A DNA stretch of 54,374 nucleotides from Gudongella sp964604145 (GTDB taxonomy: Bacteria > Bacillota > Clostridia > Tissierellales > Tissierellaceae). Position numbers and translations under genes: made by a program. Numbering within the stretch: position 1 is the first letter of the stretch; each line of letters begins with the position of its first letter. The notes under the pieces are model-generated. The model did not search any database, was not told the origin of the DNA, and saw nothing but the letters and a program-made list of their open reading frames with translations. Below are positions 33,023-42,171 of the stretch, piece after piece. The stretch lies in assembly GCA_964604145.1 (NCBI GenBank), contig CAZRXS010000002.1, positions 1-54,374 of the forward strand, in the 5' to 3' direction.

Positions 33023-36000
33023 TGAGGAACTCATATTTAAAAATTATTTGGAGAGAATTTAAAAGCAGTTTTGGAAGATTTGCGGCTATATTTGGTATAG
33101 TCGCACTTGGTGTTGGATTTTTATCAGGCCTTCTTGTTACTACTCCAGATATGCACAACTCAGTAGATGAGTACTATGATAAACACAATATGGCAGATAT
33201 ATTTATTAAAGCTACTATGGGTCTTACAGAAGAAGACTTAGAAAAAGTAAAAGAGATTGAAAATATTAAGGACGTAATGCCTGCTTATGTTATGGATAAA
33301 CTTTTGCAAATAGACAGTAAAGGTGGGGTAGTGGCTAAAATATATGGACTTCCACTTTTAGATTATGATGAAGAAAACACAATAAATAGACTTGAACTCT
33401 TTGAAGGAAGAATGCCTAGGACTATTAGAGAGTGCCTCGTTGAAAGAGAGGGAAGCCACCTTGAAGATATAAAAATAGGGACAAAGTTAAAAATCTCTAA
33501 AGAAAATAAAGACTATGAAGATATAGACGACTTATATGATGTTAAAGAATACAAAGTTGTGGGGATTGTTGGAAATAGCTTTCACTTTTCCATGGAAAGA
33601 GAAGCCTCAAATGTGGGAAGTGGTAAACTTGGAACTATCGTATATGTGGATAAAGAAGCTTATGCACTTGAGGAATACACAGATTTTTATATAGTTGCAG
33701 ATAATGCTTTGAAAATGAATAGTTTTGCATCAAGATATCAAGATTACATAGAAAAAATTAGAGAAGAATTAGAAAGCTTTGGAGAAAAGAGATCCCTTAT
33801 AAGAAAAGAAGAAATATTAGATACCGCAAACGAAGAACTTAAAGATGGTTATAAAGAGTATTATGAGGGCAAAGAGGAGGCTGACAAAGAACTTTCAGAT
33901 GCAAAGGATAAGATAAATAAAGGTAAGAAAGAGCTTGAAAAATCTTTAGTCGATATAGAAACAGCAGAAATGGAATTGATAGATGCCAGAAAAACACTAG
34001 ATAAAGAAAATAAAAAAGCAATAAAAGAAATAGAAAGAAATGAAAAAAATCTTGAAAAGGCAAAGGTAGATTTAATAAAGGGAGAAGAAGAATTAAAGGC
34101 TTCAAAGCTAGAATTAGAAAATGGCGAAGAAGAATACCAAAAAGGTTTAAAAGGTTATTTAAAAGGAAAAGAGCAGTTAGAAAAAGCAGATAAAGAGTTT
34201 ATAAAAGGTGAAAAAGAATTTTTAGCAGGCGAAAAAAATTTTTTAGAAGCTAAAGAGGAGCTAAATAAAGGAAAGAGGGAATCTGCTAAAGCTAAAATCT
34301 CTTTACAAGAAGCAGAAGTTAAATATAAAAAAGGTATTGCTGAACTAAAGGCAGGGAAAACCTTGTTTCTTAGTTCAATTAAACCAATTGCTGATAATAT
34401 AGGTTATCCTTCAGCTGAAGCGCTTATATCTACAGAAAGTGGTAGGGGAGTATTAAGAGGGTATTTGAGAAATGCCAAACAAGAATTGATACAAGCTTTA
34501 AATGAAGCCAGAGCAGGTAAGGTGCAAGTTGAAAATAATATAAATTTGCTTAATCAAAACAAATCAGAGATAATAGCACAGCTAGCGCAATTAAAAGCTC
34601 AATCACAAAACCCAGACTTAGATGAACAAGAGTTACAAGTTATTGTAGAACAAATAAGAATACTTGAAGAACAGCTAGCAAGTATTGAACAAAATTTAGA
34701 TAATTTAAGTGCACAGCTAGTAGAATTAAACAGCACAATACCATATCTAGAAGAGCAGTTGAATATACTACCAGAGTATGATTTTCTAATTCAGCAGTGG
34801 AATACAATAAAAGAAAATGAAAGCAGGCTAGAATCGGCAAAACAAGAGATAGATTTTGGATGGGCGGAGTATAAAAAAGGTTTACAACAGTTGCAAGTGG
34901 CAGAAAAAGAATTAGCAATAGCAGAAAGGGAGATACAAAAGGGTAGAAAAGAGCTTGAAAAAAACAGAAAAGAATTGGCTAAGGCAAAAAAAGAATTAGA
35001 AGATGGATTTAAAGAGCTAGAACTTGCTAAAAAAGAACTTGAAAAAGGCAACAAAGAATATAATAAGGGCTTGTTAGCAATTAACGATGGTTGGAAAGAC
35101 TATTATAAGGGGAAAGCAGAACTAGAGAATGCCAGAATTACTTTAGAAAACGAGATGGATAAAGCGATAGAGGAAATAGAAGTAGGAGAAGAAAAGTTAG
35201 CTAAAGGTCAAAAAGAATACGAAAATGGAATAAAGGATATAGAAGAAGCGGAGAGAGAATATAAAAAGGCAAAAGAAGAGGTCGAAGAGGAACTAGATGA
35301 TGCTTATGCAGAATTAATGGATGCAGAAGAAGAAATAAGAGATTTAGAAGATCCTGAGTGGTATGTTTTAGACAGAAGTGCTAACATGAGTTATGTTAGT
35401 TTTGATTTAAATGCAGATAAAGTAGCAGCTATATCAAGAGTATTTCCAATATTTTTCTATCTTGTGGCAGGACTAGTAGCTCTTACAACTATGACTAGGA
35501 TGGTAGAAGAAGAAAGAACACAAATAGGAGTTTTAAAAGCACTTGGCTATAACAAATTAATTATAATTTTCAAGTATTTACTTTACTCTGGTCTGGCAAG
35601 CATATTAGGGAGTATAGCAGGCCAAATTGTAGGTTTTAAAGTAATTCCTAGGGTTTTATGGAATGCCTATGGGGTTATGTATCATTTGCCTGAATTTTTA
35701 TCAGACTATAACACAAGAATTGCATTACTATCATCAGGTATGGCTATAATAAGCACAGTTGTCGCAACATATTTCTCAGCAAATGGAGCTTTAAAAGAAA
35801 AGCCAGCAAATTTAATGCTTCCAAGGGCACCTAAAAGTGGTAAGAGAATACTACTTGAAAGAATTAAACCTTTATGGTCAATTTTAAGCTTTAATCAAAA
35901 ATCTACAGCAAGAAATATTTTTAGATATAAAAAGCACTTTTATATGACGGTAATTGGAGTCTCTGGATGTACAGCATTACTAGTTGCAGGTTTTGGGCTT

Positions 36001-37020
36001 AGAGATTCAATAAAAGATATAGGGACACTTCAATTTGAGGAACTATTTCAACATGAATTAGAAATAGAGTTAGAAGAAGATTTTCCTTTAAGCGACATAG
36101 ATAAAATCATAGGTGGACATCCTGAAATATTGGAAAATTTGGAAGTGTTTTCAGATAGAGGCTATATAGAATACCAGGGCAGGTCCATAGAGACAACTCT
36201 TGTTGCAGTAGAAGAGATGCAAGATTTCTCAGGTTATGTAGTGTTTAGAGATAGAAAAAAGGGTGAAATTATAGAAACTGAAAGTGATGAGATAGTAATT
36301 TCTGAAAAAGTAGCAGAAGTCCTTGGAATTAAAGAAGGAAATACAATAATTTATGAAAACTTTGATGAAAAGAAAAGAGAATTTCAAGTAGATGTAATTA
36401 CAGAAAACTATCTTGATAATTACATCTATTTGAAAAAGAGCATTTATGAAGATGTATACAATGAAAAACAGGAAAATAAAACTATATATATAAAGACAGG
36501 AGAATTAGAAAATGATGAAAAAGATGAGTTAATAAAAGAGCTATATGGAAAAGATGGCGTTTTAAATGCTGAGTTTATTTCTGAAAGAAGAGGTTTATTT
36601 GATAATCTTATTATGAGTATAAATTATATAGTTGGTGTTATAATAATATCTTCAGGATTATTAGCTTTTATTGTGCTATATAATCTTACAAATATTAATA
36701 TAAACGAGAGACGAAGAGAGCTTGCTACCCTAAAAGTTCTTGGTTTTCACAATGAGGAAGTATCAGCTTATATATTTAGAGAAATTACAATACTATCTAT
36801 TATTGGAACTCTAGTAGGTCTTTTATTAGGAAAGTACCTACACCAGTTTATAGTTTTAACAGTTGAAAATCCCAACTTTATGTTTGGGAGAGATATTTCC
36901 TGGTTAAGTTATTTACTATCAAGCATCATAACACTTGTTTTCTCAGTAATTGTAGATTTATTTATGGTTAAAAAGCTTATAAATATAAAAATGGTGGATT
37001 CATTAAAAGCAAATGACTAA
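33016..37020 (+). CDS. Giant FtsX-family ABC permease with ~500-residue extracytoplasmic coiled coil
   Basis: 1334 residues. A first membrane segment (about 15-40, FGRFAAIFGIVALGVGFLSGLLVTT) is followed by a MacB-like extracellular part. A highly charged heptad-like region (about 270-770) follows, rich in KELEKG/KEYxKG/AEKEL units. It is split near 450-600 by a less charged stretch with QAELAQL-type helices. Then come FtsX transmembrane helices (about 805-960), a second extracellular domain and a final FtsX block (about 1205-1330) with RRRELATLKVLGF. The EERTQIGVLKALGY coupling motif is in the first FtsX block. Large permeases of this kind in Firmicutes are mechanotransmission exporters or cell-wall-linked pumps; the substrate is unknown. 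ATG 33016 overlaps the ATPase gene; a GTG at 33022 is an alternative. Confidence 0.92.
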   Translation: MVVRNSYLKIIWREFKSSFGRFAAIFGIVALGVGFLSGLLVTTPDMHNSVDEYYDKHNMADIFIKATMGLTEEDLEKVKEIENIKDVMPAYVMDKLLQIDSKGGVVAKIYGLPLLDYDEENTINRLELFEGRMPRTIRECLVEREGSHLEDIKIGTKLKISKENKDYEDIDDLYDVKEYKVVGIVGNSFHFSMEREASNVGSGKLGTIVYVDKEAYALEEYTDFYIVADNALKMNSFASRYQDYIEKIREELESFGEKRSLIRKEEILDTANEELKDGYKEYYEGKEEADKELSDAKDKINKGKKELEKSLVDIETAEMELIDARKTLDKENKKAIKEIERNEKNLEKAKVDLIKGEEELKASKLELENGEEEYQKGLKGYLKGKEQLEKADKEFIKGEKEFLAGEKNFLEAKEELNKGKRESAKAKISLQEAEVKYKKGIAELKAGKTLFLSSIKPIADNIGYPSAEALISTESGRGVLRGYLRNAKQELIQALNEARAGKVQVENNINLLNQNKSEIIAQLAQLKAQSQNPDLDEQELQVIVEQIRILEEQLASIEQNLDNLSAQLVELNSTIPYLEEQLNILPEYDFLIQQWNTIKENESRLESAKQEIDFGWAEYKKGLQQLQVAEKELAIAEREIQKGRKELEKNRKELAKAKKELEDGFKELELAKKELEKGNKEYNKGLLAINDGWKDYYKGKAELENARITLENEMDKAIEEIEVGEEKLAKGQKEYENGIKDIEEAEREYKKAKEEVEEELDDAYAELMDAEEEIRDLEDPEWYVLDRSANMSYVSFDLNADKVAAISRVFPIFFYLVAGLVALTTMTRMVEEERTQIGVLKALGYNKLIIIFKYLLYSGLASILGSIAGQIVGFKVIPRVLWNAYGVMYHLPEFLSDYNTRIALLSSGMAIISTVVATYFSANGALKEKPANLMLPRAPKSGKRILLERIKPLWSILSFNQKSTARNIFRYKKHFYMTVIGVSGCTALLVAGFGLRDSIKDIGTLQFEELFQHELEIELEEDFPLSDIDKIIGGHPEILENLEVFSDRGYIEYQGRSIETTLVAVEEMQDFSGYVVFRDRKKGEIIETESDEIVISEKVAEVLGIKEGNTIIYENFDEKKREFQVDVITENYLDNYIYLKKSIYEDVYNEKQENKTIYIKTGELENDEKDELIKELYGKDGVLNAEFISERRGLFDNLIMSINYIVGVIIISSGLLAFIVLYNLTNININERRRELATLKVLGFHNEEVSAYIFREITILSIIGTLVGLLLGKYLHQFIVLTVENPNFMFGRDISWLSYLLSSIITLVFSVIVDLFMVKKLINIKMVDSLKAND

Positions 37021-37034
37021 CAAAGAAAAACAAA

Positions 37035-37064
37035 GGGGACGGTTATTTTTGTCCCCAAGTTTTT
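37035..37064 (+). terminator. GGGGAC/GTCCCC hairpin, terminator or REP-like element
   Basis: GGGGAC (37035-37040), 10-nt loop and GTCCCC (37051-37056), followed after three bases by TTTTT. It lies 14 bp after the permease stop. The GGGGACGGTT...GTCCCC pattern resembles dispersed REP-like hairpins known in various bacteria. Confidence 0.6.
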
Positions 37065-37098
37065 GGTAAATTTAAGAATAGGGGAAGGAGAGGCTATT

Positions 37099-38538
37099 TT
37101 AGATGGCTACAATAGTCCTTCTAAGTGGAGCTTCAATTGTTTTATATTTTTCTAAATATAGTTTTAGTACATCAATAGCATAAATACCCAAGTCTTCTCT
37201 ATTATGCCCATATTTATTGGGTATACCTTGACTGGTTACATATACAGCATCGTAATTTTTTTTAAAATCTACCTTTTCACCATTAACAAAGAGCTCTTGT
37301 ATTCTATGACCATAATCATTTTCTATTTTAAAATAAAGGTTTATACCAAGACATCTTTTTACATATCCACCCATTTGTTTGTAAGGATCTTTTGCAAAGG
37401 TTCTTTCTAAGTTCTCTTCTAACATATCCCATAATTCTTTACCAGTAATTATAACTTTTGATACAGGGGGATTGACAGGAATTATATTCCAAAGATCATT
37501 CTCAGTTATATCACCCTTTGGTATAGGGGCGCCGTATCTCCAACCATTTGAAAAAGCTATTTCAGATCCCGAATAATCAATTAAACTCTGAAGCAAGAAA
37601 TTATCCATTGTAGATTCTAGTACCTCTGTTCTAGTTAAATCGGTTTTTGTTATGCCAATTATTTTATTTAGTTTTTCCCTATATGGCTTTAATTTTTCTT
37701 CAATCTGTTTTTTCATATCAGGGTCTTCTGGAATATTTTTGTCCATGACTGCTAATTTATGGGTATAACTATTTATTTTTCCATTATCTATAATTAAGTT
37801 TAAATGCCCTAAAAAAGATCCGTGACAACCTGACTGAATAATTATAGTGCCATTAACTTCTGAGGGTTTGTAAAGTCTATTATGCGTATGAGCACTTAAA
37901 AGCACATCAATTCCCTCGACTTCTTGAGCAAGCTTTACCTCTTGAGGATATCCCAAGTGAGATAATAGGATTATTAAGTCAGCTCCATTTTGGTTTTTTA
38001 GTTCATCAATATACTTAGGTAGTTCCTTATTTCCTAGAGTAAAATACAATCCTTTACTAAAGTGTTTTGGCATAGTTTTATCAATAATAGTTGCTGCGAT
38101 ACCTATAATGCCAATTTTTAAGTCTGAAAATTCCTTTATGATATAGGGCTTAAAAACAAGTTCATCTGTGTTTTTATCATAACAATTTATAGCAAGCATA
38201 GGATAGTTAATTTTACTTAATAGTGATTGGAATATTTTTGGCCCATAAGCAAATTCCCAATGAGCTGTCATAGCATCTATTTTTAAGCTATTTAAAAATT
38301 CAGTTAAAATTTCGCCTTTTGTTTCCACTACTGGATATGTCCCGTGAAAGGTATCCCCACCATCTAAAAACAGCACATTATCACTTTCATTTCGCACTTG
38401 TTGCAAGTATGAGGCAATCCTTGCATAGCCTCCTGCTCGAATAAATTCTGCATGATTCCCCTTATAAAAATGCTCATAATGTTCTTCTAAATATCCGTGT
38501 GTATCATTCATCTGAATTATAGTTAATTTTTTTTCCAT
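37099..38538 (-). CDS. 5'-nucleotidase / UDP-sugar hydrolase-like metallophosphoesterase
   Basis: 479 residues from the ATG at 38538, 6 nt after AAGGAG. Two upstream in-frame ATGs (38541, 38556) exist; the last lies before the ribosome site. The N-terminal metallophosphatase domain shows IIQMNDTHG, FLDGGDTFHGT, ILLSHLG and LLSAHTHNR (dinuclear metal ligands). The C-terminal 5'-nucleotidase domain has IAFSNGWRYGAPI and the substrate stacking region near GGYVKRCLG. Most relatives are exported, but no signal peptide is visible, so this form appears cytoplasmic. Likely substrates are nucleotides, UDP-sugars or cyclic nucleotides. It is divergent from the zinc-ribbon gene. Confidence 0.88.
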   Translation of the reverse strand: MEKKLTIIQMNDTHGYLEEHYEHFYKGNHAEFIRAGGYARIASYLQQVRNESDNVLFLDGGDTFHGTYPVVETKGEILTEFLNSLKIDAMTAHWEFAYGPKIFQSLLSKINYPMLAINCYDKNTDELVFKPYIIKEFSDLKIGIIGIAATIIDKTMPKHFSKGLYFTLGNKELPKYIDELKNQNGADLIILLSHLGYPQEVKLAQEVEGIDVLLSAHTHNRLYKPSEVNGTIIIQSGCHGSFLGHLNLIIDNGKINSYTHKLAVMDKNIPEDPDMKKQIEEKLKPYREKLNKIIGITKTDLTRTEVLESTMDNFLLQSLIDYSGSEIAFSNGWRYGAPIPKGDITENDLWNIIPVNPPVSKVIITGKELWDMLEENLERTFAKDPYKQMGGYVKRCLGINLYFKIENDYGHRIQELFVNGEKVDFKKNYDAVYVTSQGIPNKYGHNREDLGIYAIDVLKLYLEKYKTIEAPLRRTIVAI

Positions 38539-38713
38539 CATTTTCTCCTTTTGCATTTTTTTAAATAAAGATCTACTTTAATAACTTATACCCAGAATAT
38601 AACTAGAATATAAAATATTATTTTATACAATTCATGATTTTCTAAGAAATGGGTATATATAAAAAAGAAATTAGAGAAATAATACTAGAAAAAAGGATAA
38701 GGGAGAGGATAAA

Positions 38714-39115
38714 ATGGCTTTTTTCGACAAATTGGGGGATATAGCAAAGAATATAGGAGATAAAACAGGAGATGCTATTGAATCAACGAAATTAAACAGT
38801 GAAATGTCTTCTAAGAAAAGAGAAGTTTCGCAACTAAAGCAAAAAATCGGAGATTTTTATTATGACAAGTATAAAATGGGAAAGGTTATAGATCCAGAGG
38901 TATTGGAATTTTTCATGGGAGTAGATGAACTTATGCTTGAAATAAATGCCCTGCAAGCAGAGATAAATAACATCAAAGGAGAAAGAGAATATAAATCAGC
39001 ACCTGTATCATCTCAGCCAATAGGTATTAAATGTTCAAATTGTGGGACGGTAAATGATATTGGGAAAAAATTTTGCTTTGAATGTGGAGCGAAGCTAGAA
39101 GAACCTCAAATATAA
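38714..39115 (+). CDS. Zinc-ribbon protein with N-terminal coiled coil
   Basis: 133 residues. The N-terminal amphipathic/helical part (AFFDKLGDIAKNIGDKTGDAIESTKL) and a coiled coil (about 30-90) are followed by a zinc ribbon with CSNCG and CFECG (four Cys, about 109-127). This layout is common in Firmicute proteins of unknown function. No enzyme motif or membrane span was seen. ATG 38714 follows GGGAGAGG. A hairpin terminator follows. Upstream, TATACCCA (38587-38594) and TGGGTATA (38650-38657) form a perfect 8-bp inverted repeat between the divergent genes. Confidence 0.8.
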   Translation: MAFFDKLGDIAKNIGDKTGDAIESTKLNSEMSSKKREVSQLKQKIGDFYYDKYKMGKVIDPEVLEFFMGVDELMLEINALQAEINNIKGEREYKSAPVSSQPIGIKCSNCGTVNDIGKKFCFECGAKLEEPQI

Positions 39116-39125
39116 TCAAGAAAAC

Positions 39126-39173
39126 TGTGTGTAAAAGCGCTATCCAAGTTAGAAGATAGCGTTTTTACACACA
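39126..39173 (+). terminator. Terminator of the zinc-ribbon gene
   Basis: TGTGTGTAAAA plus CGCTATC (39126-39144) pair with GATAGCG plus TTTTACACACA (39155-39173), about 18 bp with one bulge or mismatch. Confidence 0.85.
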
Positions 39174-39204
39174 TTACATTTACATTACAATAATACTAGG
39201 CTGT

Positions 39205-39233
39205 TTTACAATATTCTAGTGGGGTAGTATAAG
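39205..39233 (+). promoter_or_regulatory. Promoter of the SLH surface protein
   Basis: TTTACA (39205-39210) and TATAAG (39228-39233), 17-bp spacer, 49 bp ahead of ATG 39283. Confidence 0.6.
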
Positions 39234-39282
39234 TACATACAGATGAATTGATAACTGTAAATATGTTAAGGAGGAAATAATT

Positions 39283-42117
39283 ATGAATAGGAAAATTTTA
39301 TCATTGTTCCTAACGCTTATAATGGTTTTAGGAAGCTTTAGTACTGTATTTGCTGTTCCTTTTGATGTTGTAGGAACGACTTTTGAAGATGCAGTAGTAA
39401 GGTTAGAAGACTTAGAGGTTTTAAAGGGGTATCCTGATGGGAGCTTTAGGCCTTCAAGTAATATTACAAGAGCTGAATATGCTGCAGTAGTAGCACGGGT
39501 AAAAGGCCTTGAGGATGCAGCTATGGCTAGTATGGGCACAACAATTTTCGGGGATGTTCCAGCAAACCTTTGGGCATCAGGATATATAAATGTATCTGAG
39601 CAAGCAGGACTAATAAAAGGTATGGGAATTTACAATGGAGTAAATACCTTTGGACCCCAATTAAACATAACTTATGAACAAGCAGTTACTTTAGTAGTTA
39701 GAGCGTTGGGATTTGAAATAGAAGCAATGGCTAATGGCGGATATCCAAGCGGGTATCTAATGATTGCAGCTCGAGAAGGCCTATTACAAGATGTAAATGG
39801 AACTTTAGGTGCATTAGCTACAAGAGGATTAGTCGCTCAATTAACTTATAATGCACTAGATATCCCATTAATGGGAACTAATAAGTATCTATTTAATGAC
39901 CTTCGAATGATTAATGAAGCAGCGGCTTCTGGAAATTGGGGATCAATCAATGCAGCAACTTTTGCAGCTGCTGGAATCACAGGTGTTACAGCAGCAAATA
40001 TAGGAAACCTTATATCTACTTTAGAATCATTAGCAGGTGGAGTTAATCAAAACTGGCCACCATCAGCTATACAAGGAGTATTTGATACTTTAGTAGTGGG
40101 GAAAAAAGTTATTTCAGCAGAAGCTTTAAGTGCAACAAAAATGGAGATTGAATTTAATGTAGAATTAGACTCTACAGATGCTGTAACAGTAGCACCCTAT
40201 AAGCTTTCTATAAGTGGAGTAACCTTTACAGGTGTTCCTGAATTATCAGCAGATGGAAAGAGGTTAGTATTTACTGCAAGTGCTCCGATAGATGTGAATA
40301 ATGCGGCACTTATAGTTGAGCCAATTCAAACAAAAGAAAACCCAACGGTAATGACAGATAGATTTACAAAATTATTCACATATAAAGATACAATAAAGCC
40401 AGAATTAGATGCAGTAGTAAGTAAAACAAATGGCGCTGTAGCTACTAGTGTAAATCTACAATTTAGTGAACCAATACAGACATTAGGAAGCGTTAAAATA
40501 AACAATGTAGTAGCAGCTCCTGTCGGTTTTGTCTCAGGGGATGATAATGCTAACTTCACAGGTTTATCCTTAAGTGCATCAGGAACACACACAGTCCAAA
40601 TTGTAGGATTAACCGATGAGCAAAATAATATGGCAAATGTAATTAACGATACTTTTACTGTAGTTGTAGATACAGTAAAACCAAAAGTTTCACTTTTAGC
40701 TTCAGCAGATAAAGACAACGTAATTATTGCAACATTCGACAAAGCAGTAAGCGTAGCTAGTGCAACAGGAGCTTTAGTAGCAAACACAATTGTTAAAGAT
40801 GAAAGTCTTGCTGCAATGGGGAGTTTGGCAGCGGTTCCAATGAATGCATCAGGTGGGTTTGCAACAAAATTTGAAATCGAAGTTACTGCACCATTTGGGC
40901 CTGCAACTAGAAACTTAAGTGTTGTAATACCTGCGGGTATTGTAGACTCAGTGGGAAATGCAGTGGTAGCAACAACAAAGACAGTAACTTTAATAAAGGA
41001 TACAACAGCACCTAAAATTGAAGCAGTTGGACCTATGAAAAATCCAAGTGATGAAGTTGTGGCTTTAATACTATCAGTAGATTCAACACTGGATGCAAAA
41101 GGACCAATAGCAGCAGGTGTTTTGAAAAACTCACTAACAGTAACTGACCCAGATGGTGTTCTTTTAGATTCTTCAACTTGGTTAGGTGGCTTATCTCAAA
41201 ATGCGATCACAGCAGGAGATAGAAAGATAACTATGCCATTTGCTGTACCAGCAAAATTATATGGAGAATATACTATTGCTTTTGCAGCTGGATTAGCAAC
41301 AGATCAAGCGGATACACCAAACAACCTAAAAGCAAAAACGGTTACAATTGACTTTGGGCCAGCACCATCTTCAGGATCCTTCTCATTAGTAGCAGGAGAT
41401 GTAACAAGCGGGGGAACTAATATATTTGTAGTAGACTTCGGAGACCCTGTAAGAGGAGGAAATATTTCAGGTTCAGCTACAGATCTTGCAAATTATAGCT
41501 TAGATGGAGGAAACCTTCCAGCAGGAACTACAATTACACTAAATGCAGCAAAAGATAAAGCAACCATAACATTGCCAGCAGAATCAATAGCAACAACAGA
41601 TTCAGCTGCCTTATTCACAATAGAAAATGTAATGAAGATTTCTGGTGAAACTATAGATTCATTTGCAACAACAGTAGGAGTGGTTGACAATGTTAAACCA
41701 GTAATGAATTCAGCAGTATTGAAAAACGATAATACTCTAGTTGTGGGAATTAGCGAAGGAATATCAACACCTCTTCCTAATGCTGCAGACTTTTCTATAA
41801 AGATAAATGGAAAAGCTTTAAGCACAACACCAGCATTTACAGCAGGAACAGGATCAGATTTTGGTAAATTTATACTAGATTTAGATCCATTAGTCTTAAA
41901 TGATGGAACACAAACCTATATTGATATTGATGGAAATTCAACTTATAATGCTGCTAATGATGTTTTCATTAAAACAGAAGCAGTCCAAACAGCATTTACT
42001 ATGAACACTTCTCCAATAGTAACATCATTGACCATTGAAGTAGTAGGATCAGCAACAACAGATAATGCTACTCCAGCAAATGGATTAAAGATGGGAACAA
42101 TAATCACAGCTAAATAA
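39283..42117 (+). CDS. SLH-domain surface (S-layer-type) protein with Ig-like repeats
   Basis: 944 residues. The signal peptide MNRKILSLFLTLIMVLGSFSTVFA has a likely cut after Ala24. Three SLH-like segments follow: VVRLEDLEVLKGYPDGSFRPSSNITRAEYAA (about 38-68), a second ending VTLVVRALGFE and a third near 160-195. These anchor the protein to pyruvylated secondary cell-wall polymer. The rest is Thr/Ala/Val-rich with repeated Ig-like beta modules introduced by DTVKPK or DTTAPK (near 466 and 575) of the SbsA/Big_5 sort. Few charged residues and almost no Cys suit an S-layer subunit or large adhesin. AAGGAGG precedes the ATG. The terminator at 42131-42165 is shared with the convergent lipoprotein gene. 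Confidence 0.88.
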   Translation: MNRKILSLFLTLIMVLGSFSTVFAVPFDVVGTTFEDAVVRLEDLEVLKGYPDGSFRPSSNITRAEYAAVVARVKGLEDAAMASMGTTIFGDVPANLWASGYINVSEQAGLIKGMGIYNGVNTFGPQLNITYEQAVTLVVRALGFEIEAMANGGYPSGYLMIAAREGLLQDVNGTLGALATRGLVAQLTYNALDIPLMGTNKYLFNDLRMINEAAASGNWGSINAATFAAAGITGVTAANIGNLISTLESLAGGVNQNWPPSAIQGVFDTLVVGKKVISAEALSATKMEIEFNVELDSTDAVTVAPYKLSISGVTFTGVPELSADGKRLVFTASAPIDVNNAALIVEPIQTKENPTVMTDRFTKLFTYKDTIKPELDAVVSKTNGAVATSVNLQFSEPIQTLGSVKINNVVAAPVGFVSGDDNANFTGLSLSASGTHTVQIVGLTDEQNNMANVINDTFTVVVDTVKPKVSLLASADKDNVIIATFDKAVSVASATGALVANTIVKDESLAAMGSLAAVPMNASGGFATKFEIEVTAPFGPATRNLSVVIPAGIVDSVGNAVVATTKTVTLIKDTTAPKIEAVGPMKNPSDEVVALILSVDSTLDAKGPIAAGVLKNSLTVTDPDGVLLDSSTWLGGLSQNAITAGDRKITMPFAVPAKLYGEYTIAFAAGLATDQADTPNNLKAKTVTIDFGPAPSSGSFSLVAGDVTSGGTNIFVVDFGDPVRGGNISGSATDLANYSLDGGNLPAGTTITLNAAKDKATITLPAESIATTDSAALFTIENVMKISGETIDSFATTVGVVDNVKPVMNSAVLKNDNTLVVGISEGISTPLPNAADFSIKINGKALSTTPAFTAGTGSDFGKFILDLDPLVLNDGTQTYIDIDGNSTYNAANDVFIKTEAVQTAFTMNTSPIVTSLTIEVVGSATTDNATPANGLKMGTIITAK

Positions 42118-42130
42118 ATTTAAGCAATAA

Positions 42131-42165
42131 AAAATCCCCAAAGCACAAAATGCTTTGGGGATTTT
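42131..42165. terminator. Bidirectional terminator between SLH protein and lipoprotein
   Basis: AAAATCCCCAAAGCA (42131-42145), loop CAAAA, TGCTTTGGGGATTTT (42151-42165). It is symmetrical, with A/T runs at both ends serving both converging genes. Confidence 0.93.
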
Positions 42166-42171
42166 AAATGT

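Noticed and set aside
33840..35350. Internal DNA repeats in the permease gene as a CRISPR or tandem-repeat array
   Set aside because: The similarity comes from repeated Lys/Glu-Leu coiled-coil codons. There are no regular spacers or identical repeat units.
38649..38657. Sigma-B type promoter for the zinc-ribbon gene
   Set aside because: GGGTAT is present, but the GTTTAA-like -35 is missing at the right distance. Only the mirrored octamer is reported.
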